From the NCBI RefSeq assembly GCF_900107975.1, contig NZ_FNVF01000019.1, forward strand, positions 1-64,000: DNA of 64,000 nt, written 5' to 3'. The DNA is from Paenibacillus sp. UNC499MF. Its GTDB lineage: Bacteria > Bacillota > Bacilli > Paenibacillales > NBRC-103111. Of the stretch, positions 10,588 to 19,819 are shown piece after piece. The notes below the pieces were generated by a model that worked only from the letters and a program-made list of their open reading frames with translations, was not told the origin of the DNA and made no database searches. Made by a program: the position numbers and the translations under genes. Position 1 is the first letter of the stretch, and the number at the start of each line of letters is the position of its first letter.

Positions 10588-11628
10588 GTGTCGGAGGCAT
10601 ACAAAAAAGCGGGTGTCGACATCGCGGCCGGTAACGAAGCCGTAGAACGGATGAAGAAACATGTGCAGAGAACATTCCGTCCGGAAGTGCTGACGGGACT
10701 CGGCGGATTCGGCTCGCTGTTCAGCCTGAACAAGGACAAGTACGAAGAGCCGGTACTCGTATCGGGCACCGACGGCGTCGGAACGAAGCTCAAAATCGCG
10801 TTTGCGATGGACAAGCATGATACGATCGGGATCGATGCCGTGGCGATGTGCGTCAACGATATCGTGGTGCAGGGTGCGGAGCCGCTCTTTTTCCTGGACT
10901 ATCTGGCCTGCGACCGTGTCGTTCCCGGGAAGATCGAAGCGATTGTAAAGGGGATTGCCGACGGCTGCGCGGAATCCGGCTGTTCGCTGATCGGCGGAGA
11001 AACGGCGGAAATGCCGGGCATGTATACCGAAGGGGAGTATGACATTGCCGGTTTTACCGTAGGAATCGTCGATAAGAAAAAAATCATCGACGGCTCCACC
11101 GTCCGCCCAGGCGACGCTGTAATCGGGCTTGCTTCGAGCGGCGTGCACAGCAACGGCTTCTCGCTCGTGCGCAAGCTGCTGTTGGAAGAAAAGGGACACA
11201 GCCTGAATGACAACATCGAAGAGCTTGGCGGAGTTCTCGGCGACGTGCTCTTGGAGCCGACGAAGCTGTATGTGAAGCCGGTTCTCGGCATTCTGGAGCA
11301 GGTGGAGATCAAAGGGGCCGCTCACATTACGGGCGGAGGCTTCCTGGAAAATATTCCGCGTACGCTGCCGGAAGGCGTGAACGTCAACATTCAGTACGGT
11401 TCCTGGCCGATTCTGCCGATTTTTTCACTCATGCAGCGTGAAGGAAACATTACGAACAACGATATGTTCCGCACGTTCAACATGGGAATCGGCATGGTCA
11501 TCATCGTGGCTCAGGAAGATGCGGAGAAGGCGCTGGAAATTGCCGCATCGTACGGTCATGAAGCTTACCGGATCGGGGAAGTAACGGAAGGCGGCAAGAT
11601 CGTGACATTCCAAGGCGCGGAGGTTTAG
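10588..11628 (+). CDS. purM: Phosphoribosylformylglycinamidine cyclo-ligase PurM
   Basis: AIR synthetase closes the imidazole ring of FGAM using ATP. The 346-residue protein has the PurM motifs [41 protein letters not shown] and GIGMVIIV. The GTG at 10588 gives [12 protein letters not shown], which matches the family N-terminus, and has GGGAGTG seven bases upstream. Another GTG at 10581 is in a different frame, and one at 10579 is too close to the ribosome binding site. It is separated from purN by one base. Confidence 0.95.
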   Translation: MSEAYKKAGVDIAAGNEAVERMKKHVQRTFRPEVLTGLGGFGSLFSLNKDKYEEPVLVSGTDGVGTKLKIAFAMDKHDTIGIDAVAMCVNDIVVQGAEPLFFLDYLACDRVVPGKIEAIVKGIADGCAESGCSLIGGETAEMPGMYTEGEYDIAGFTVGIVDKKKIIDGSTVRPGDAVIGLASSGVHSNGFSLVRKLLLEEKGHSLNDNIEELGGVLGDVLLEPTKLYVKPVLGILEQVEIKGAAHITGGGFLENIPRTLPEGVNVNIQYGSWPILPIFSLMQREGNITNNDMFRTFNMGIGMVIIVAQEDAEKALEIAASYGHEAYRIGEVTEGGKIVTFQGAEV

Positions 11629-11629
11629 A

Positions 11630-12268
11630 ATGGGGAAACTGCGGATCGCCGTGTTTGCTTCGGGAAGCGGGTCGAATTTTCAAGCGGTCGCGGACGCCGT
11701 GCGCGGTGGCAGACTTGAAGCGGAGCTCGCGCTGCTCGTCAGCGACCGGCCGCAGTCGAAAGTGGTGGAACGGGCAAAACAGGCGGACGTGCCTGTTTTC
11801 GCTTTTTCTCCCAAAACGTACGACAGCCGGGAAGCTTACGAAACCGAAATTCTCCAGCTTCTGCGTGAGAAGGAAATTGATCTGATCGTGCTCGCCGGTT
11901 ATATGCGTATTTTGACACCGGTGCTGGTGGAGCCGTTTTACGGCCGGATGATTAATGTGCATCCGTCTCTGCTTCCGGCTTTTCCGGGAATTAAAGGGAT
12001 CGACCAGGCGCTAGAATACGGCGTTAAAGTGACCGGGGTTACGGTGCATTACGTCGACGGGGGGCTCGATTCGGGACCGATTATCGCCCAGCGCGCCCTC
12101 GAAATCCGGGAGGACGATACGGCAGAAAGCCTGACCGGGCGCGTTCATGCGGTGGAGCACGAGCTGCTCCCTCTTGCGATCGGCTGGATCGCGGAAGGCC
12201 GCGTGACGCTGGAAGGCCGGCTTGTGCGTATTTCGGAACCGGAAACGGCCGAGGCTTCGGAACAATAG
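11630..12268 (+). CDS. purN: Phosphoribosylglycinamide formyltransferase PurN
   Basis: PurN transfers a formyl group from 10-formyltetrahydrofolate to GAR. The protein starts with the phosphate-binding loop (FASGSGSNFQA), and carries the catalytic NVHPSLLPAFPG block (Asn-His) near residue 105, with VTGVTVHYVDGGLDSGPII after it holding the catalytic Asp. Length (212 residues) is normal, with a slightly long C-terminal tail. Its start immediately follows the purM stop. Confidence 0.96.
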   Translation: MGKLRIAVFASGSGSNFQAVADAVRGGRLEAELALLVSDRPQSKVVERAKQADVPVFAFSPKTYDSREAYETEILQLLREKEIDLIVLAGYMRILTPVLVEPFYGRMINVHPSLLPAFPGIKGIDQALEYGVKVTGVTVHYVDGGLDSGPIIAQRALEIREDDTAESLTGRVHAVEHELLPLAIGWIAEGRVTLEGRLVRISEPETAEASEQ

Positions 12269-12352
12269 AAGGAGCTTTTTGTACGGAGAGATTTAATCGA
12301 TTAAGTATACAAAGGTTCAAACCAGACTTTCCAACCCATAGGAGGAGAAATC

Positions 12353-13897
12353 GTGGCAATCAAAAGAGCGTTAATCAGCGTATCGGACAAAACGGGCATT
12401 GTGGAATTCGCGTCGGAGCTGGCAAAGCTGGGCGTCGAACTTATTTCGACGGGGGGAACGAAGACCCTACTGGAAAAAGAGGGAGTACCGGTCATCGGCA
12501 TTTCCGACGTAACGGGATTTCCCGAAATTCTCGACGGGCGTGTAAAAACGCTGCATCCCGCCGTACACAGCGGCCTTCTCGCTATCCGTGACGATGCCGA
12601 GCACCGCAAAGTGATGGAAGAACTGGGCCTCGGGTATATCGATCTCGTGATCGTCAACCTGTACCCGTTCGCGCAAACGATCGCAAAGCCGGATGTGGAG
12701 TATGCGGATGCGGTGGAAAACATCGATATCGGCGGACCGACAATGCTGCGCTCGGCGGCGAAGAACCACGCTTTCGTCTCGGTTGTGGTGGATGCGGCCG
12801 ATTATGACACGGTACTTGCCGAAGTCCGTGAAAATGCCGATACGACCCTTCAAACGCGCAAACGCCTGGCGGCAAAAGTTTTCCGTCATACGGCGGCTTA
12901 CGATTCCCTGATCTCCGAATATTTGTCCGGACAAGTGGGCGAGGAGTTCCCGGAACGCTATACGGTTACGTACGAAAAGGTCCAGGACCTGCGCTACGGG
13001 GAAAACCCTCATCAGAAAGCGGCGTTTTACCGCAAACCGCTTGCCGTTGAAGGCAGCATCGCGACGGCGGAGCAGATCCACGGCAAAGAACTGTCTTACA
13101 ACAACATCAATGATGCGAACGCGGCACTGCAAATCGTGAAGGAATTCACGGAGCCTGCTGTCGTCGCCGTGAAGCATATGAACCCGTGCGGCGTCGGAAT
13201 CGGCACGTCGGTCAAGGAAGCGTACGAGAAAGCATACGCGGCCGACCCTACGTCCATTTTCGGCGGAATTATCGCGGCCAACCGTCCGATCGACGGAGAA
13301 ACGGCGCAGCTGCTGCACGAAATCTTCCTGGAGATCGTTATCGCGCCTGACTTTACGGCCGAAGCGCTGGAAATCCTCCAGAAGAAGAAAAACATCCGTT
13401 TGTTGAAGCTGGGCAACTTTAACGAAGGCGAGCGCAAAGCGCTGCACCTGGTTACTTCCGTAGAAGGCGGCATGCTTGTACAGGAAAGCGATGTTCACGC
13501 GATCTCGGAAGGCGACCTTAAGGTGGCGACCGACCGCGAGCCGACGGAAGCCGAACTGAAGCAGCTGCTGATCGCGTGGAAAGTCGTCAAGCACGTGAAA
13601 TCCAACGCGATCGTGCTGGTTACAGAGGATATGACCATCGGTATCGGCGCGGGCCAGATGAACCGCGTAGGCGCCGCCAAGATTGCCATTGAGCAGGCCG
13701 GCGAGAAAGCCAAGGGTGCGGTACTCGCTTCCGACGCGTTCTTCCCGATGGGCGATACGCTGGAAATTGCCGCGGCAGCCGGAATTACGGCCGTCATTCA
13801 GCCGGGCGGTTCGATCAAAGACGAAGAATCGATTAAAGTGGCAAACGATAAAGGCGTCGCCATGGTGATGACCGGCGTTCGTCATTTCAAACACTAG
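12353..13897 (+). CDS. purH: Bifunctional AICAR formyltransferase/IMP cyclohydrolase PurH
   Basis: PurH carries out the last two steps to IMP. The N-terminal IMP cyclohydrolase domain ([35 protein letters not shown]) is followed by the AICAR transformylase domain, in which [12 protein letters not shown] and SNAIVL are visible. At 514 residues its length is normal. The start codon is GTG with GGAGGAG six bases upstream. The 84-base gap after purN contains a small palindrome (TTAATCGATTAA). Confidence 0.97.
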   Translation: MAIKRALISVSDKTGIVEFASELAKLGVELISTGGTKTLLEKEGVPVIGISDVTGFPEILDGRVKTLHPAVHSGLLAIRDDAEHRKVMEELGLGYIDLVIVNLYPFAQTIAKPDVEYADAVENIDIGGPTMLRSAAKNHAFVSVVVDAADYDTVLAEVRENADTTLQTRKRLAAKVFRHTAAYDSLISEYLSGQVGEEFPERYTVTYEKVQDLRYGENPHQKAAFYRKPLAVEGSIATAEQIHGKELSYNNINDANAALQIVKEFTEPAVVAVKHMNPCGVGIGTSVKEAYEKAYAADPTSIFGGIIAANRPIDGETAQLLHEIFLEIVIAPDFTAEALEILQKKKNIRLLKLGNFNEGERKALHLVTSVEGGMLVQESDVHAISEGDLKVATDREPTEAELKQLLIAWKVVKHVKSNAIVLVTEDMTIGIGAGQMNRVGAAKIAIEQAGEKAKGAVLASDAFFPMGDTLEIAAAAGITAVIQPGGSIKDEESIKVANDKGVAMVMTGVRHFKH

Positions 13898-13916
13898 AAG
13901 CGGGAGGCGGGACACT

Positions 13917-15185
13917 ATGCGCATATTGGTTATCGGCCGCGGAGGCCGGGAGCATGCGATCGTCTGGTCGCTTCGCAAAAGCCCGAAGGTGACGGCTCTG
14001 TTCTGCGCACCGGGCAACGGAGGCATCGCGGAATTGGCGGAATGCGTGCCGATTACGGAGTTCCAGTTTGCCGAGATCGCAGAGTTTGTCCGTCAGAATG
14101 CGATCGATCTGGTCGTGGTGGGACCGGACGATCCGCTCTACGAGGGCATCGTGGATTATTTGGAAGAGCACGGCATTCGCGCATACGGACCGAACCGGGC
14201 GGCGGCGGAGATCGAAGGAAGCAAAGTATTTATGAAGCATCTGCTGAAAAAATACGAGATTCCTACGGCCGCTTATGAAGCGTTCGAGGACTACGAGGCT
14301 GCGCTGGCTTACCTGCGCAAGCTCGGAGCGCCGATCGTCATTAAAGCGGACGGGCTGGCCGCCGGCAAAGGCGTGATCGTGGCATCGACGCTGGAAGAAG
14401 CGGAGAAAGCGCTGAAGGAAATTATGGTCGAGAAGCAGTTCGGCGCTTCCGGCAACCGCGTCGTCATCGAAGAATTCCTGCAAGGACAGGAAATGTCCCT
14501 GCTGGCGTTCGTTGACGGCAATGTCGTGAAGCCGATGGTGCCTTCCCAGGACCATAAGCCGGTTTTCGACGGCGACAAGGGACCCAACACCGGCGGCATG
14601 GGCACGTATTCGCCGGTACCGCACATCCCGCAGGAGATCGTGCAGCAGGCGCTGGACACCATCGTGAAGCCGGCGGCCGAGGCGATGGTGAAGGAAGGGC
14701 GCCCGTTCCGCGGCGTGCTCTACGCGGGGCTGATGATTACCGCGGACGGACCGAAGACGATCGAGTTCAACGCCCGCTTCGGCGATCCGGAGACGCAGGT
14801 CATTCTGCCCCGGCTGAAAACCGACCTGCTGGAGATCATTCTGGCGACACTCGAAGGCCGCCTGGCGGACCTTGATATCGAGTGGAGCGAAGAAGCGGCC
14901 GTATGCGTTATTCTCGCATCCGGCGGCTATCCCGGCTCGTACCCGAAAGGACTGCCCATCGAGGGCCTGGACGCCGCGGGCGGCGCCCTCGTGTTCCATG
15001 CGGGTACGGCGCTTGAAGACGGCCGGCTGGTTACCAGCGGCGGCCGTGTGCTTGGCGTCACGGCGCTGGGCCGTGACATTGCCGATGCGCGCGAGAAGGC
15101 GTATGCCGCCGCGGACCGCATCTCCTTCGAAGGGAAGCAGAACCGGACGGATATCGCGCTGAAGGCATTGAACGCGATGAAGTAA
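13917..15185 (+). CDS. purD: Phosphoribosylamine-glycine ligase PurD
   Basis: GAR synthetase couples phosphoribosylamine and glycine with ATP. It is an ATP-grasp protein of 422 residues: MRILVIGRGGREHAIVWSL at the N-terminus, VIKADGLAAGKGVIVA in the ATP-binding domain, GPNTGGMGTYSPVP, and EFNARFGDPETQV at the metal site. It is the last gene of the operon. The final part of the gene is duplicated just downstream (see the repeat at 15146-15313). Confidence 0.97.
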   Translation: MRILVIGRGGREHAIVWSLRKSPKVTALFCAPGNGGIAELAECVPITEFQFAEIAEFVRQNAIDLVVVGPDDPLYEGIVDYLEEHGIRAYGPNRAAAEIEGSKVFMKHLLKKYEIPTAAYEAFEDYEAALAYLRKLGAPIVIKADGLAAGKGVIVASTLEEAEKALKEIMVEKQFGASGNRVVIEEFLQGQEMSLLAFVDGNVVKPMVPSQDHKPVFDGDKGPNTGGMGTYSPVPHIPQEIVQQALDTIVKPAAEAMVKEGRPFRGVLYAGLMITADGPKTIEFNARFGDPETQVILPRLKTDLLEIILATLEGRLADLDIEWSEEAAVCVILASGGYPGSYPKGLPIEGLDAAGGALVFHAGTALEDGRLVTSGGRVLGVTALGRDIADAREKAYAAADRISFEGKQNRTDIALKALNAMK

Positions 15186-15313
15186 AGGGCGGGCGGAATT
15201 CCGTTAAAGCATGGACGGCTGTGAAGCGGCGACGGATCGCGCTGAAGGCACTGAACGAGATGAAATAGAGGCCGACGGAAATCGCGTTAAAGCTTGGGCA
15301 GCGATGAAGCGGC
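15146..15313 (+). repeat. Tandem duplication of the purD 3' end
   Basis: Bases 15146-15230 (the last 40 bases of purD plus 45 bases downstream) are repeated, with scattered differences, at 15231-15313. Both units contain GCGCTGAAGGC, a GATGAA(G/A)TA stop region and GTTAAAGC, and end in GAAGCGGC. A third copy seems to begin (GACAGAGG) but diverges at once. Unit 2 still encodes LKALNEMK followed by a stop, so unequal recombination at the gene end is likely. Confidence 0.8.
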
Positions 15314-15410
15314 GACAGAGGATGCTCGTTCCCCGTTCCACTCCGGCTCAGGTTCCGGTTCTTGCTTCGGCTCGGACAGCTTTTTGTGGGTTCCAGCAGT
15401 TTAACCGAAT

Positions 15411-15450
15411 AAAACGCACGGGTCTTCTTCGGAAGATCCGTGCGTTTTTA
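15411..15450 (+). terminator. Purine operon terminator
   Basis: A long near-perfect hairpin (AAAACGCACGG...CCGTGCGTTTT with a TTCG loop) followed by a T-rich stretch, 225 bases after purD. Confidence 0.93.
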
Positions 15451-15658
15451 TTATTTTTCCACAGGTGAGGAGAAGGACTAGTGATTGTGGCTGCTGTCTT
15501 TTTCAGCATTCAGGTTAAGGTCTCCCGCAGTGCAGAGGGCAGCAGATTATCGGGAGAGGTGTGATTGTATGTATTCAGCACGTCAGCACGCATTCGCATT
15601 CGGGGAAATTGCTTTCCTTCATTTAAAGGGAATGTAAAGGGATTGGGAAAGGACCGGC

Positions 15659-15811
15659 TTATGACCGGCGCTTCTTCGCTTCCTTTTTGTTCAGCCAATA
15701 CAGCTGAAGTTCGTTTCTTTTGCTGTAAACGAAATAGACGGCGAATGCGCAGCCGAATACCAGCACAATCGAAATCCAATGCTTCTGAATAAATGTCCCC
15801 ATAATACTCAT
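15659..15811 (-). CDS. Small single-span membrane protein (50 aa)
   Basis: This short reading frame encodes 50 residues beginning MSIMGTFIQKHWISIVLVFG. Residues 11-29 form one hydrophobic membrane span, and the C-terminus is strongly basic (KKEAKKRRS), which suggests it stays inside the cell. A GGAGG lies nine bases before the ATG. A longer frame overlaps on the same strand but has no membrane or family character, so this is the more credible gene. I do not recognise a family; function unknown. Confidence 0.7.
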   Translation of the reverse strand: MSIMGTFIQKHWISIVLVFGCAFAVYFVYSKRNELQLYWLNKKEAKKRRS

Positions 15812-16118
15812 TTACGAAACCCTCCAATGTACCGAAATTCTCTGAAAAATTGTTTCTTTATAAACTTAAGAAAACATAAAAAGCCGGTAATTTAATAACG
15901 AAAGTGCTAGGATGGCGGTTTTCAAAGACGGAAAAGAGAGCAATCCGGCTTAGTATGACCTTAAACGGAAGGGCTATTCACAGGGCGGAAGGGAACGGGA
16001 AAAGAATTCTACTCTACTTTAGAAACGTTTTGTATCAAAAATTCAAATAACCTATTTACAAGTTACATTATGTATCGTAAAGTAGAACAGAAAAGATTTG
16101 TATCTGGGAGGGCGAGAA

Positions 16119-17351
16119 ATGAAAAAGTTAGTTTACGGATTGACTCTGATGCTGGCTTTGTTCCTGCTTCCACTTGCGGCTTCCGCAGCCTCTGGAACGC
16201 AGTTAGAAGTCAACGACAAGGCAATCGGACTGTCGGCGGAGCCTCAAATTTCAGGAGAAACAGCTTATGTGGACTTGGCGCCGGTTCTTGGCAGTCTCGG
16301 CTACACTGTGCAGGAAAACGTGTACGGTAAAGGCTGGACCGCATCCAAAGGCGGTTCCAAAATCGAGCTGGTACCCGGCTCCAGTTCTTTTGTAGTGAAT
16401 GGTGAAACGGTCAACGCGGGCGCGGCTGTACTCCAAAGCGGGAACAAGCTTAACCTGCAGGCATTCGCGGATCTGACGGGACGCAAGCTGAAAGTAGACG
16501 GGGAGAACGCACTCATTTCCTTAAATGACACCCTGCTTACGGACGTGCTGGAGACCCTCTACACAGGCACGCTGACACAATCCCCGCAAGCTCAGAAATC
16601 CCTGACGGCGGAGAATCAAGGCTACACCGGCTACATCAAGCTCTTCTACCCGAACGGCAAGGTATTCTACGACGGGTATATGGTAAACAGCAAGTTTGAA
16701 GGCAAAGGCAAGTACTACGACTCGAATGGCGTACTACGCTATGACGGTAACTGGAAAGCGAACAAATTCGACGGACAAGGCAAATCGTATTACGCCGATA
16801 AGCATCTGGAATATGACGGTTTGTGGAAAGCGGGTAAAAAGCAGGGCTACGGCACCTACTACTGGGCGTGGGAACCTTGCGGCGAACCGCCGGGCAGCAT
16901 TACCGGTTATAACAAGTATGTCGGTTTCTTCGATAAAGACGAATTCCACGGCGTCGGCAAAATCAACTGGGCGGACGGAAGCAAGTTCGAAGGCTTCTTC
17001 TCCAAAGGAGGCATTGAGTGCGCAGGTGTCTTCCATTGGTCGGACGGCTGGAAATATGTCGGTATGTATAAAAACGGCAAGCGTGAAGGCTTCGGAACGG
17101 AATACAACGAGAAGGGAAAAGTCATCTATGAAGGCGGATTCCGTAAAAACCTGGCAGAAGGCTACGGTCGTTTGTACGATGCCAATGGAAAGCTTCTGTA
17201 CGAAGGCGAATTCACCAACGGACATCCTAAGCAGCAGGCTGAAGCTGAAGCACGCACTCTGACAGGCTTCCAATCCCAATCCAATCAAAAGTCTGCGGCA
17301 GCTCAACTGCTGACTCATACGCATAACCAAATGGAAGTAACTTTCCAATAA
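16119..17351 (+). CDS. Secreted MORN-repeat protein with copper amine oxidase-like N-terminal domain
   Basis: The 410-residue protein starts with a clear signal peptide (MKKLVYGLTLMLALFLLPLA, then ASA). Residues about 25-145 resemble the small copper amine oxidase N-terminal-like domain common in Paenibacillus secreted proteins (YVDLAPVLGSLGY, FVVNGETVNAGA). From about residue 165 to 375 there are roughly nine MORN-type repeats of the form YDGxWKxGKxxGxGxYY. MORN repeats usually mediate binding to lipids or proteins, so a cell-envelope role is plausible. The ATG at 16119 has GGGAGGG upstream; an in-frame TTG 21 bases earlier would spoil the signal peptide. A bidirectional terminator follows. 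Confidence 0.85.
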   Translation: MKKLVYGLTLMLALFLLPLAASAASGTQLEVNDKAIGLSAEPQISGETAYVDLAPVLGSLGYTVQENVYGKGWTASKGGSKIELVPGSSSFVVNGETVNAGAAVLQSGNKLNLQAFADLTGRKLKVDGENALISLNDTLLTDVLETLYTGTLTQSPQAQKSLTAENQGYTGYIKLFYPNGKVFYDGYMVNSKFEGKGKYYDSNGVLRYDGNWKANKFDGQGKSYYADKHLEYDGLWKAGKKQGYGTYYWAWEPCGEPPGSITGYNKYVGFFDKDEFHGVGKINWADGSKFEGFFSKGGIECAGVFHWSDGWKYVGMYKNGKREGFGTEYNEKGKVIYEGGFRKNLAEGYGRLYDANGKLLYEGEFTNGHPKQQAEAEARTLTGFQSQSNQKSAAAQLLTHTHNQMEVTFQ

Positions 17352-17358
17352 GAGGGTA

Positions 17359-17406
17359 AAAACAAATAACCGGCGTCTCGCGATGAGATGCCGGTTATTT
17401 GTTTTT
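17359..17406. terminator. Bidirectional terminator between convergent genes
   Basis: AAACAAATAACCGGC pairs with GCCGGTTATTTGTTT around GTCTCGCGATGAGAT, with A/T tracts on both sides. It serves the MORN protein gene and the convergent DCC-family gene. Confidence 0.9.
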
Positions 17407-17420
17407 GCAGCGTGGCGTTC

Positions 17421-17849
17421 CTAGTCCAGGAAACGCCGGCGCAGCTCCGGCGTGGGGACCATGCACGCGTCCCGCTGCCCGAACCAGCGGTAGCGGTTGC
17501 GCGCGATCCAGCGGTACACCGCATCGCGGACCGGCTTCGGCACCGCCACGAAGCCGTACAGGAGCGGCCACGGGTACCGCAGCCGGCGCAGCACACGCAG
17601 TCCTGCGGACGACTGCGTGTAGGCGCGGCCTCCTTCGATGAGTACGAAGGAATCGAAGGAGGCCGCAGGCAAGTCGTGCCGGGCAAGCAGACGCTGCCCG
17701 GCTTCCGACTGCAGCGCCGCGAACCGGATGTGTCCGGCCGGGTCGCGGCGCACGGTGAACCGGACGAAGGCATTGCACAGGTTGCAGACGCCGTCGAACA
17801 AGACCACCGGCCCGGAGACAGCTTCCGGGCCGGGAACTGGAGCCTTCAT
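17421..17849 (-). CDS. DCC-family (DUF393) thiol-disulfide oxidoreductase
   Basis: The 142-residue protein has the DCC-family signature near its N-terminus, FDGVCNLCNAFVRF, with a CxxC pair typical of redox or metal sites, followed by RFAALQSEAGQRLL and the conserved end DAVYRWIARNRYRWFG. Members are predicted cytoplasmic thiol oxidoreductases; the substrate is not known. I chose the ATG at 17849, which gives the usual length; the frame stays open 117 bases further upstream but encodes no family sequence. Confidence 0.85.
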   Translation of the reverse strand: MKAPVPGPEAVSGPVVLFDGVCNLCNAFVRFTVRRDPAGHIRFAALQSEAGQRLLARHDLPAASFDSFVLIEGGRAYTQSSAGLRVLRRLRYPWPLLYGFVAVPKPVRDAVYRWIARNRYRWFGQRDACMVPTPELRRRFLD

Positions 17850-18606
17850 AGGGATCACCCGCCCGTCCTTGTGAGTATACGTCAAGTATATCACAGGGGG
17901 AGCGGGGGAGGCGGAGATGAAGGCGGTCGGGGCTTTGCGCGTGCTTGAGCGGACAGTGTCCCTCATGCAAAGCGCTCTGCACAGCCCATTCTCCAGCTTT
18001 AGCTTGCGGGCTAGCCGGCTTGTTGTGTAAACGGTAAAACTGGTAATTGTTGTTCCGGATCGGGAGCGGCTTCTACGGTTGTGCTGTTAGAAGCTTCATG
18101 CACAGCCGGAATTTTGACGGAGCAGAAGTAACCGACAAGTAGGGCGCTCGCACGGAGGCTGCCTTTACGTCGGATGTGAGGGGCTGTCTCCACTTCGCCG
18201 CCCGCTCCCTTCGTAGTCGGCATCATCTCCGCAATAACTCTAATAAGAGTTGCTGCTATTGGAACATTGATGAGAACTATACAGCTTGTAGAGTCCTGCA
18301 CGGTGCTGGGGCATTTTAAAACCGGGAGGAATGGAGAGATCAGAACATGCTCGCATAAAATCAAATATTTTCCTGTTTATTTTATGTAAATGGAGGAGAA
18401 TTCTATATATTTTTTGTGCCGGAACCGATATAGTTCTTGATTGTGGAAGCAGTTCGGGGCTTAGGTTTTAGAGATAGCTGTTGTTTTCGGCGAGGGTAGT
18501 TCTGTGAAGCGGGAAATGTTTTTGCGGCCAGGGTAATGGTGAACCTTCAACTGAGCTGCCTGAGAGCGATCTTTTGGATGAGGCACATAGTTGGCTGTGG
18601 GAGAAT
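17850..18606. other. Long intergenic stretch without a supported gene
   Basis: About 750 bases between two minus-strand genes. A minus-strand frame at 18011-18364 (117 codons) is open but has no clear ribosome binding site and matches no family I know, so I do not call it. No RNA gene or repeat is evident. Confidence 0.4.
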
Positions 18607-18608
18607 GG

Positions 18609-18640
18609 AAAAATCCGGGCCCCTGCAGGGGACCCGGAAT
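18609..18640 (-). terminator. Terminator of the YqfQ-like gene
   Basis: On the minus strand TCCGGGTCCCC and GGGGCCCGGA form a hairpin followed by a T run (ATTTTTCC). It lies seven bases beyond the stop of the YqfQ-like gene. Confidence 0.8.
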
Positions 18641-18646
18641 GCTGCA

Positions 18647-19243
18647 TTACCTGCGCGTGGAGCGTTTGCGGCGCTTGTTTGTTTTAGTTGTTTGGCCTTT
18701 GCGTCTGGCCGGTGCGGATTTTCTTTTCTTTTTGCGCTTGGGAGTGTATGAGGAATCCGCACGTTTGGTGGCCGCCTTGGCACCGAAGCCGCTGAACAGC
18801 AGCTTGATCATGGGGGCGAACTGCTGGACGGAGCCCACGAATTTCTGAACTTTGCCCATGGTGCCGATCACGCCTTCAATTCCGCCCATGCGGTCAATGA
18901 AGCCTTTGATCTGGTTGATGTTCATCCCGCCTAAAAGGCCGCCGGCTCCTCCTGCCGAACTTCCGGCTGCAGCGGCCGGGGCCGCGGAGTTAACGGGAAC
19001 GGGCAGATTCTGGCCGAATTCGGAAAATCCCGGACCACCCTGAGGAAAACCTCCGCCCCCGGGGCCACCCTGGAACCCGCCGCCTGAAAAGCCGCCCCCC
19101 GGGAATCCGCCGTCAGCAAAGCCTCCTCCGGGTATTCCGCCCTGGAAAGGAGCTCCGCCCTGCCCTCCTGCCGGACCCGGCGAGAACAAGCTTCTGGTTT
19201 GCACCTCCGGCTGTCGGCCGTGTGTCGGATAACGATAGCTCAC
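18647..19243 (-). CDS. yqfQ: YqfQ-like glycine-rich basic protein
   Basis: The 198-residue protein has three zones. Residues 20-75 are a low-complexity segment with repeated GGGF/GGFPGG units. Residues about 103-152 are the conserved YqfQ-like helix-rich segment (MNINQIKGFIDRMGGIEG, LLFSGFGAK). Residues 160-198 form a strongly basic tail rich in K and R. This architecture fits the YqfQ family of spore-forming Firmicutes, whose function is not well established. The start is GTG; its AAAGGAT ribosome binding site forms half of a perfect 16-bp palindrome (19255-19270). Confidence 0.8.
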   Translation of the reverse strand: MSYRYPTHGRQPEVQTRSLFSPGPAGGQGGAPFQGGIPGGGFADGGFPGGGFSGGGFQGGPGGGGFPQGGPGFSEFGQNLPVPVNSAAPAAAAGSSAGGAGGLLGGMNINQIKGFIDRMGGIEGVIGTMGKVQKFVGSVQQFAPMIKLLFSGFGAKAATKRADSSYTPKRKKKRKSAPARRKGQTTKTNKRRKRSTRR

Positions 19244-19254
19244 TTGAATTCACG

Positions 19255-19270
19255 ATCCTTTGCAAAGGAT
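19255..19270. repeat. 16-bp perfect palindrome over a ribosome binding site
   Basis: ATCCTTTGCAAAGGAT is a perfect palindrome. On the minus strand its second half is the AAAGGAT ribosome binding site of the YqfQ-like gene, so an RNA hairpin could mask it or a protein could bind it. Confidence 0.6.
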
Positions 19271-19420
19271 TTACTGCTGTATCCTATGTGATAGGCAAAC
19301 GTTTGGACTGGACGGATATCACGGGTACGGGGAAAATATCACGGGAACCGGAACGGCCAAATGTACACTACCAGGAGAAGGTCGCGATTTAGAGCGGTAA
19401 CGCTTAAAAATTTTACTGTT

Positions 19421-19449
19421 TTGCAATTGTAAAGGAAGGAGATTATAAT
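19421..19449 (+). promoter_or_regulatory. Sigma-A promoter of yerC
   Basis: A -35 TTGCAA (19421-19426) is followed after exactly 17 bases by a perfect -10 TATAAT (19444-19449), 80 bases before the yerC start. Confidence 0.8.
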
Positions 19450-19528
19450 AAACCTGTCGAAATAGAAGTTATTGCTCTACCGATTGTCCAGAAATACCAG
19501 ATGAAATGGAATGCTAGGGGTTGAAGAT

Positions 19529-19819
19529 ATGCAGTTGAAAAAACTAAATGATAAAGCGATTGACCAGCTTTTCGAGGCGATTCTTACATTGAACAGCCTG
19601 GAGGAATGCTATACATTTTTTGACGATCTTTGTACGGTGAACGAGATCCAGTCGCTGTCGCAGCGTCTGGAAGTGGCGCGCATGCTGCGCAAAGGCTGCA
19701 CGTACAATCAGATCGAAGCCGAGACGGGCGCAAGCACGGCAACGATTTCGCGCGTAAAACGGTGCCTGAACTACGGAAACGACGGTTACGTGCTGACGCT
19801 GGATCGTCTGAACCGCTAG
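19529..19819 (+). CDS. yerC: YerC/YecD family TrpR-like transcriptional regulator
   Basis: The 96-residue protein (MQLKKLNDKAIDQLFEAILT) is a typical YerC/YecD protein: an all-helical TrpR-like fold with the helix-turn-helix region RMLRKGCTYNQIEAETGASTATISRVKRCL at about residues 54-83. It is expected to bind DNA as a dimer; the target genes are unknown. The ATG at 19529 follows a GGGG sequence; an in-frame ATG 18 bases earlier is less well placed. Confidence 0.9.
   Translation: MQLKKLNDKAIDQLFEAILTLNSLEECYTFFDDLCTVNEIQSLSQRLEVARMLRKGCTYNQIEAETGASTATISRVKRCLNYGNDGYVLTLDRLNR

Noticed and set aside
15211-15468. 85-codon frame after purD
   Set aside because: It reads through the duplicated purD end and the operon terminator in another phase and has no family features.
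15510-15827. 105-codon minus-strand frame overlapping the 50-residue membrane protein
   Set aside because: The other phase gives a coherent membrane protein with a well-placed ribosome binding site, so this longer frame is a shadow.
18011-18364. Open frame of 117 codons on the minus strand
   Set aside because: No ribosome binding site at the start, no family similarity that I can see, and mixed codon use; it may be chance, though the last 30 codons look protein-like.
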